Below are positions 6,192 through 8,607 of a stretch of DNA of 8,607 nt, piece by piece. Position numbers and translations under genes: made by a program. The stretch comes from UBA1162 sp049513695 (GTDB lineage Bacteria; Chloroflexota; Dehalococcoidia; GIF9; UBA5629): positions 1-8,607 of the forward strand of contig JBEKVW010000086.1 in NCBI GenBank assembly GCA_049513695.1. Reading direction: 5' to 3'. Under the pieces are notes generated by a model that had not been told where the DNA came from, ran no database searches, and saw nothing but the letters and a program-made list of their open reading frames with translations. How positions within the stretch are numbered: the first letter of the stretch is position 1; every line of letters begins with the position of its first letter.

Positions 6192-7583
6192 ATGGCTATA
6201 AAAAAAGAGGCCAGATTACGGGGCAGGTTCAAGCAGGAGATCAACAGCAAGGTACAGATTTACCTGGCGTCCATCCCCTTTGACTGGCGCCTCTACAGGC
6301 ACGATATAGAGGGCAGCCTGGCGCATGCCGAAATGCTGGCCCGCCAGAAGATCATAACCCAGGCCGAGTTCAAGAAGATTCAAAGCGGGCTGACGTCCAT
6401 CCTCGATGAGATAGACAGCGGCGATTTCCAGTTCAAGCACGAGCTGGATGACATCCATATGAATATCGAAAACCGCCTGTTCGAGAAGATCGGCGCTACG
6501 GCCGGCAAGCTGCATACGGCACGCTCCCGCAACGACCAGGTGGCACTGGATATGCGCCTCTTTGCCCGTGAAGCCTCCTGGCAGGTAATAAAAACCCTGC
6601 AGAACTTCAACATGCAACTGGTGGATATGGCTGAGAAAAACATCCGGGCGGTGATGCCGGGCTACACGCATCTGCAGCACGCGCAGCCGGTGCTGTTCTC
6701 ACATTACATAATGGCTTATTTCCACATGTTCAGCCGGGATATCCAGCGGTTCGAGGACTGCCTGAAGAGGATAAATGTCATGCCGCTGGGCAGCGGGGCC
6801 CTGGCAGGTGTGTCTTACCCGGTGGATCGCGAGTTCGTGGCCGGGAAGCTGGGGTTCGACTCGGTGAGCGCCAACAGCATGGACTCGGTATCGGACCGCG
6901 ATTTCATTATCGAGTTCGAGTCGGCCGCCGCCGTGACCATGATGCACCTATCCAGGCTGGCCGAGGAGGTCATCCTGTGGTCGTCCCGCGAGTTCGGCTT
7001 CATCGAAGTCGGCGACGCCTACTCAACCAGCAGCAGCATGATGCCGCAGAAGAAGAACCCCGACGCCGCCGAACTGGCCAGGGGCAAGACCGGACGCGTC
7101 TACGGCAACCTGATGGGCATGCTGACCGTCATGAAGGGCCTGCCGCACGCCTATAACCGCGATCTGCAGGAGGACAAGGAAGGGTTTTTCGACACCTTCG
7201 ACACGCTTATCTCCAGCCTGGAAGTGATGTCGGGCTTGATAGGCTCGGTTACCATCAATAAGGCCAGGATGAAATCGGTTATGCAGAGCTATATACTGGC
7301 TACCGACCTGGCGGATTACCTGGTGCACAAGCACGTGCCCTTCCGTGAGGCGCACGGCGCCGTCGCCCGGCTGGTGGCCTACGCCGTGGATGCTAAAAAG
7401 GAGCTGAACGAGCTCAGCCTGGCGGAATACAGGAAGTTCTCCAAACTGTTCGATAAAGACGTTGCCGAAATCACCCTGGATAAATCCATGGAAGCCCGGG
7501 CGTCGCAGGGAGGCACGGCCACTGAGCAGGTCAGGCACAGCATTGCCGAAGCCAGGAAGAGCATAAGGAAATATGCAGCGTAA
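6192..7583 (+). CDS. argH: Argininosuccinate lyase (ArgH)
   Basis: Splits argininosuccinate into arginine and fumarate, the last step of the pathway. At 463 residues it has full length for the fumarase/aspartase superfamily. Conserved regions are DDIHMNIENRL (86-96), TARSRNDQVALDMRL (109-123) and PGYTHLQHAQP (156-166, with His160 as the likely catalytic-triad histidine). The signature loop SSSMMPQKKNPD (280-291) carries the catalytic serine, most likely Ser282. The first position of that loop is Ser where many homologues have Gly (GSSxMPQKKNPD); this is a tolerated variation and not a sign of inactivity. The enzyme works as a homotetramer with active sites built from three subunits. It begins 14 nt after argG with a weak AGG (6181-6183), and its stop lies inside rpe, which it overlaps by 11 nt. 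Confidence 0.97.
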   Translation: MAIKKEARLRGRFKQEINSKVQIYLASIPFDWRLYRHDIEGSLAHAEMLARQKIITQAEFKKIQSGLTSILDEIDSGDFQFKHELDDIHMNIENRLFEKIGATAGKLHTARSRNDQVALDMRLFAREASWQVIKTLQNFNMQLVDMAEKNIRAVMPGYTHLQHAQPVLFSHYIMAYFHMFSRDIQRFEDCLKRINVMPLGSGALAGVSYPVDREFVAGKLGFDSVSANSMDSVSDRDFIIEFESAAAVTMMHLSRLAEEVILWSSREFGFIEVGDAYSTSSSMMPQKKNPDAAELARGKTGRVYGNLMGMLTVMKGLPHAYNRDLQEDKEGFFDTFDTLISSLEVMSGLIGSVTINKARMKSVMQSYILATDLADYLVHKHVPFREAHGAVARLVAYAVDAKKELNELSLAEYRKFSKLFDKDVAEITLDKSMEARASQGGTATEQVRHSIAEARKSIRKYAA

Positions 7584-8241
7584 AAAGATCAAGATAGCCC
7601 CCTCCATACTGTCGGCTGACTTCAGCTGCCTGGGGCAGCAGGTCAAAGAGGCAGTCAAAGCGGGCGCCGACTATATCCACGTGGACGTGATGGACGGCCA
7701 TTTCGTGCCCAATATCTCCATCGGCATCCCAGTGGTCGAGTCCCTGCGCAAGATAACCAGGATACCCCTTGATGTGCACCTGATGATCGAGAAGCCGGAG
7801 CTCTATCTTGAGAAGTTTGCCGAAGCCGGGGCGGATATCCTGACGGTGCATGTGGAGGCCTGTAACCACCTTGACAGCACGATCAAGACCATCAAGAAGC
7901 TGGGGTTGAAAGCGGGTGTCTCGCTCAATCCCGCCACGCCGCTGACCTCCATCGATGAGATACTGCCGCTGGCCGACCTGATACTGGTAATGACGGTCAA
8001 CCCGGGATTCGGCGGGCAGGAGTTCATCGGGAGCATGGTGGACAAGATAGCCAGGCTGAGGAAGATATTTTATAATAGGAAAATCAAGGCGGAACTGGAG
8101 GTTGACGGCGGCATAACAGCCGTGACGGCGCCTATAGTTACCAGAGCAGGAGCAGATGTGCTGGTAGCAGGCTCAGCGATTTTCAACGCGAAACTTGGTA
8201 TCGGCGCAGCTATGAAACAATTGCGGAAATCCGTATGTTAA
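7573..8241 (+). CDS. rpe: Ribulose-phosphate 3-epimerase (Rpe)
   Basis: Interconverts D-ribulose 5-phosphate and D-xylulose 5-phosphate in the pentose phosphate pathway. The 222-residue TIM barrel shows all family marks: APSILSADF (9-17), HVDVMDGHFVPN (36-47) with metal ligands His36 and Asp38, VHLM (68-71) with His69, and NPGFGGQ (143-149) for phosphate. EVDGGI (176-181) has Asp178, the second acid/base, and AGSAIF (199-204) follows. Length is typical. The ATG lies 11 nt inside the end of argH with AGGAA (7566-7570) close upstream, so it is probably co-transcribed and coupled with argH despite belonging to a different pathway. Its TAA (8239-8241) overlaps the stop codon of the convergent rpmB, leaving no room for a separate terminator between them. 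Confidence 0.96.
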   Translation: MQRKKIKIAPSILSADFSCLGQQVKEAVKAGADYIHVDVMDGHFVPNISIGIPVVESLRKITRIPLDVHLMIEKPELYLEKFAEAGADILTVHVEACNHLDSTIKTIKKLGLKAGVSLNPATPLTSIDEILPLADLILVMTVNPGFGGQEFIGSMVDKIARLRKIFYNRKIKAELEVDGGITAVTAPIVTRAGADVLVAGSAIFNAKLGIGAAMKQLRKSVC

Positions 8242-8426
8242 CGGGATACCTTGTTCCTGGTCCTGATGCACCTGGAACACAGGTTAGCGCGATAGGCCTT
8301 CCCGTCGATCATAAAAGTCGTAGGTTGAACGTTCGGAAGCCAGGTCCTGCGGGTATGCTGCTTGGAATGGCTTATCCTATTGCCGAAGCGCAGGGTTTTT
8401 CCACACATATCACATTTGATTGCCAA
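8238..8426 (-). CDS. rpmB: 50S ribosomal protein L28 (zinc-binding form)
   Basis: A 62-residue basic protein of the large ribosomal subunit. It has two CxxC pairs, C5/C8 and C50/C53, that can hold one Zn2+ (the C+ form of L28; many bacteria also have or use cysteine-free forms). Recognisable L28 segments are CGKTLRFGNRISHSKQHTRR at the N-terminus and a WLPNVQPTTF strand (29-38). The start codon is TTG (plus-strand 8424-8426), so the protein begins at the expected MAIKC position. An AAGAGG Shine-Dalgarno (plus-strand 8434-8439) seven bases upstream supports it. The gene is transcribed away from the fakA-like gene, and its stop codon overlaps that of rpe. The metal state suggests adequate zinc supply, but that is inference. 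Confidence 0.95.
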   Translation of the reverse strand: MAIKCDMCGKTLRFGNRISHSKQHTRRTWLPNVQPTTFMIDGKAYRANLCSRCIRTRNKVSR

Positions 8427-8471
8427 TTTAGAACCTCTTATGTTTGATTACTTTCCAATAATTAACAACAA

Positions 8472-8486
8472 TGGTATATAATACCA
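8472..8486. promoter_or_regulatory. Near-symmetrical element with a -10 box on both strands (rpmB/fakA-like divergent promoter)
   Basis: TGGTATATAATACCA has 6-bp inverted arms (TGGTAT/ATACCA) around a 3-bp centre. On the plus strand it contains a perfect TATAAT (8477-8482), placing transcription start near 8489, about 25 nt before the ATG at 8515. On the minus strand it contains TATTAT for rpmB. Both strands also carry a TGG just before TATAT or TATTA, resembling an extended -10. No good plus-strand -35 is visible. The symmetry could alternatively be a repressor operator. Confidence 0.6.
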
Positions 8487-8506
8487 CAATCGTTTTGATG
8501 TTTAAA
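8478..8506 (-). promoter_or_regulatory. rpmB promoter, TTTAAA-N17-TATTAT
   Basis: Read on the minus strand, TTTAAA (plus 8501-8506) and TATTAT (plus 8478-8483) are exactly 17 bases apart and match four and five consensus positions. Transcription would begin near plus-strand 8471, giving rpmB a leader of about 45 nt. The -35 abuts the ribosome binding site of the divergent gene. Confidence 0.55.
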
Positions 8507-8510
8507 GGAG
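8504..8510 (+). promoter_or_regulatory. Ribosome binding site AAAGGAG of the fakA-like gene
   Basis: AAAGGAG lies four bases before the ATG at 8515 and decides that start. It overlaps by three bases the minus-strand -35 proposed for rpmB. Confidence 0.75.
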
Positions 8511-8514
8511 ACCG

Positions 8515-8607
8515 ATGAAGCAAACAAATTCCTGGAATGGCAAAGACTTGAGAGATATGTTTGCCGCAGGAAGCAACTGGCTGGAAAAAAGCGTTGCAGA
8601 GGTTAAT
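8515..8607 (+). CDS. DAK2-domain protein, FakA/YloV-like (N-terminal 31 residues only)
   Basis: Only the start is inside the window. The segment WNGKDLRDMFAAGSNWLEKS matches the opening of the DAK2 (dihydroxyacetone kinase L-domain) fold as found in FakA/YloV, where a variant of NGxxFxxMFxAGxxxL is followed by the VFPVPDGDTGTNM nucleotide site, which would lie just beyond the edge. In Firmicutes FakA is the ATP-binding subunit that phosphorylates fatty acids presented by FakB for phospholipid synthesis. The rpmB-yloV neighbourhood is common there, though usually with both genes in one direction. The start is supported by a strong ribosome binding site and a TATAAT box. The function of the homologue in this lineage is inferred from family and context only. 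Confidence 0.7.
   Translation, partial: MKQTNSWNGKDLRDMFAAGSNWLEKSVAEVN

Noticed and set aside
8224..8233. CGGA-AA-TCCG inverted repeat at the end of rpe, as a terminator
   Set aside because: The loop is only two bases, there is no T-run, and it lies within coding sequence.
8235..8447. A plus-strand 70-codon frame covering rpmB
   Set aside because: It is the antisense of a clear L28 gene with both CxxC pairs and its own ribosome binding site.

Overview
The window is mostly one tightly packed, GC-rich anabolic operon, read left to right: argJ, argB, argD, argG, argH and rpe (1736-8241). A convergent rpmB (ribosomal protein L28) follows. Then comes a short divergent promoter region, and the first 31 codons of a DAK2-domain protein of the FakA/YloV type run off the right edge. 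To the left of the operon lies a visibly AT-richer stretch (1 to about 1720). It holds the C-terminal part of a beta-lactamase-fold serine hydrolase, about 290 bases without a convincing gene, and a nitroreductase with an N-terminal 2x[4Fe-4S] ferredoxin domain.

The organism is probably an anaerobic bacterium of the Chloroflexota, most likely the class Dehalococcoidia. The basis is inference: the argJ-B-D-G-H order, an L28 with two CxxC pairs next to a fakA-like gene, a ferredoxin-type nitroreductase, TTG starts, and GC-rich genes that nevertheless use ATA (Ile) and AGG (Arg) freely. I could not run a database search, so the placement is tentative.

Together the arg genes cover acetyl-group recycling and N-acetylglutamate synthesis (ArgJ), phosphorylation (ArgB), transamination (ArgD), and the last two steps from citrulline to arginine (ArgG, ArgH). 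ArgC and ArgF, needed to complete the route, are not in the window, nor is a dedicated ArgA, so ArgJ is expected to be bifunctional. Spacing is very tight: argB/argD overlap by 11 nt, argH/rpe overlap by 11 nt, and argD and argG are 4 nt apart. This implies one transcript with coupled translation. rpe, a pentose-phosphate enzyme, has no direct role in arginine synthesis but is translationally tied to argH.

I see no wholly new system here: no CRISPR array, insertion sequence, tRNA, rRNA or convincing riboswitch. The most interesting points are regulatory or architectural. The argJ start looks leaderless. The rpe and rpmB stop codons share a single TTAA. A near-symmetrical 15-bp element between rpmB and the fakA-like gene provides a -10 box on both strands.
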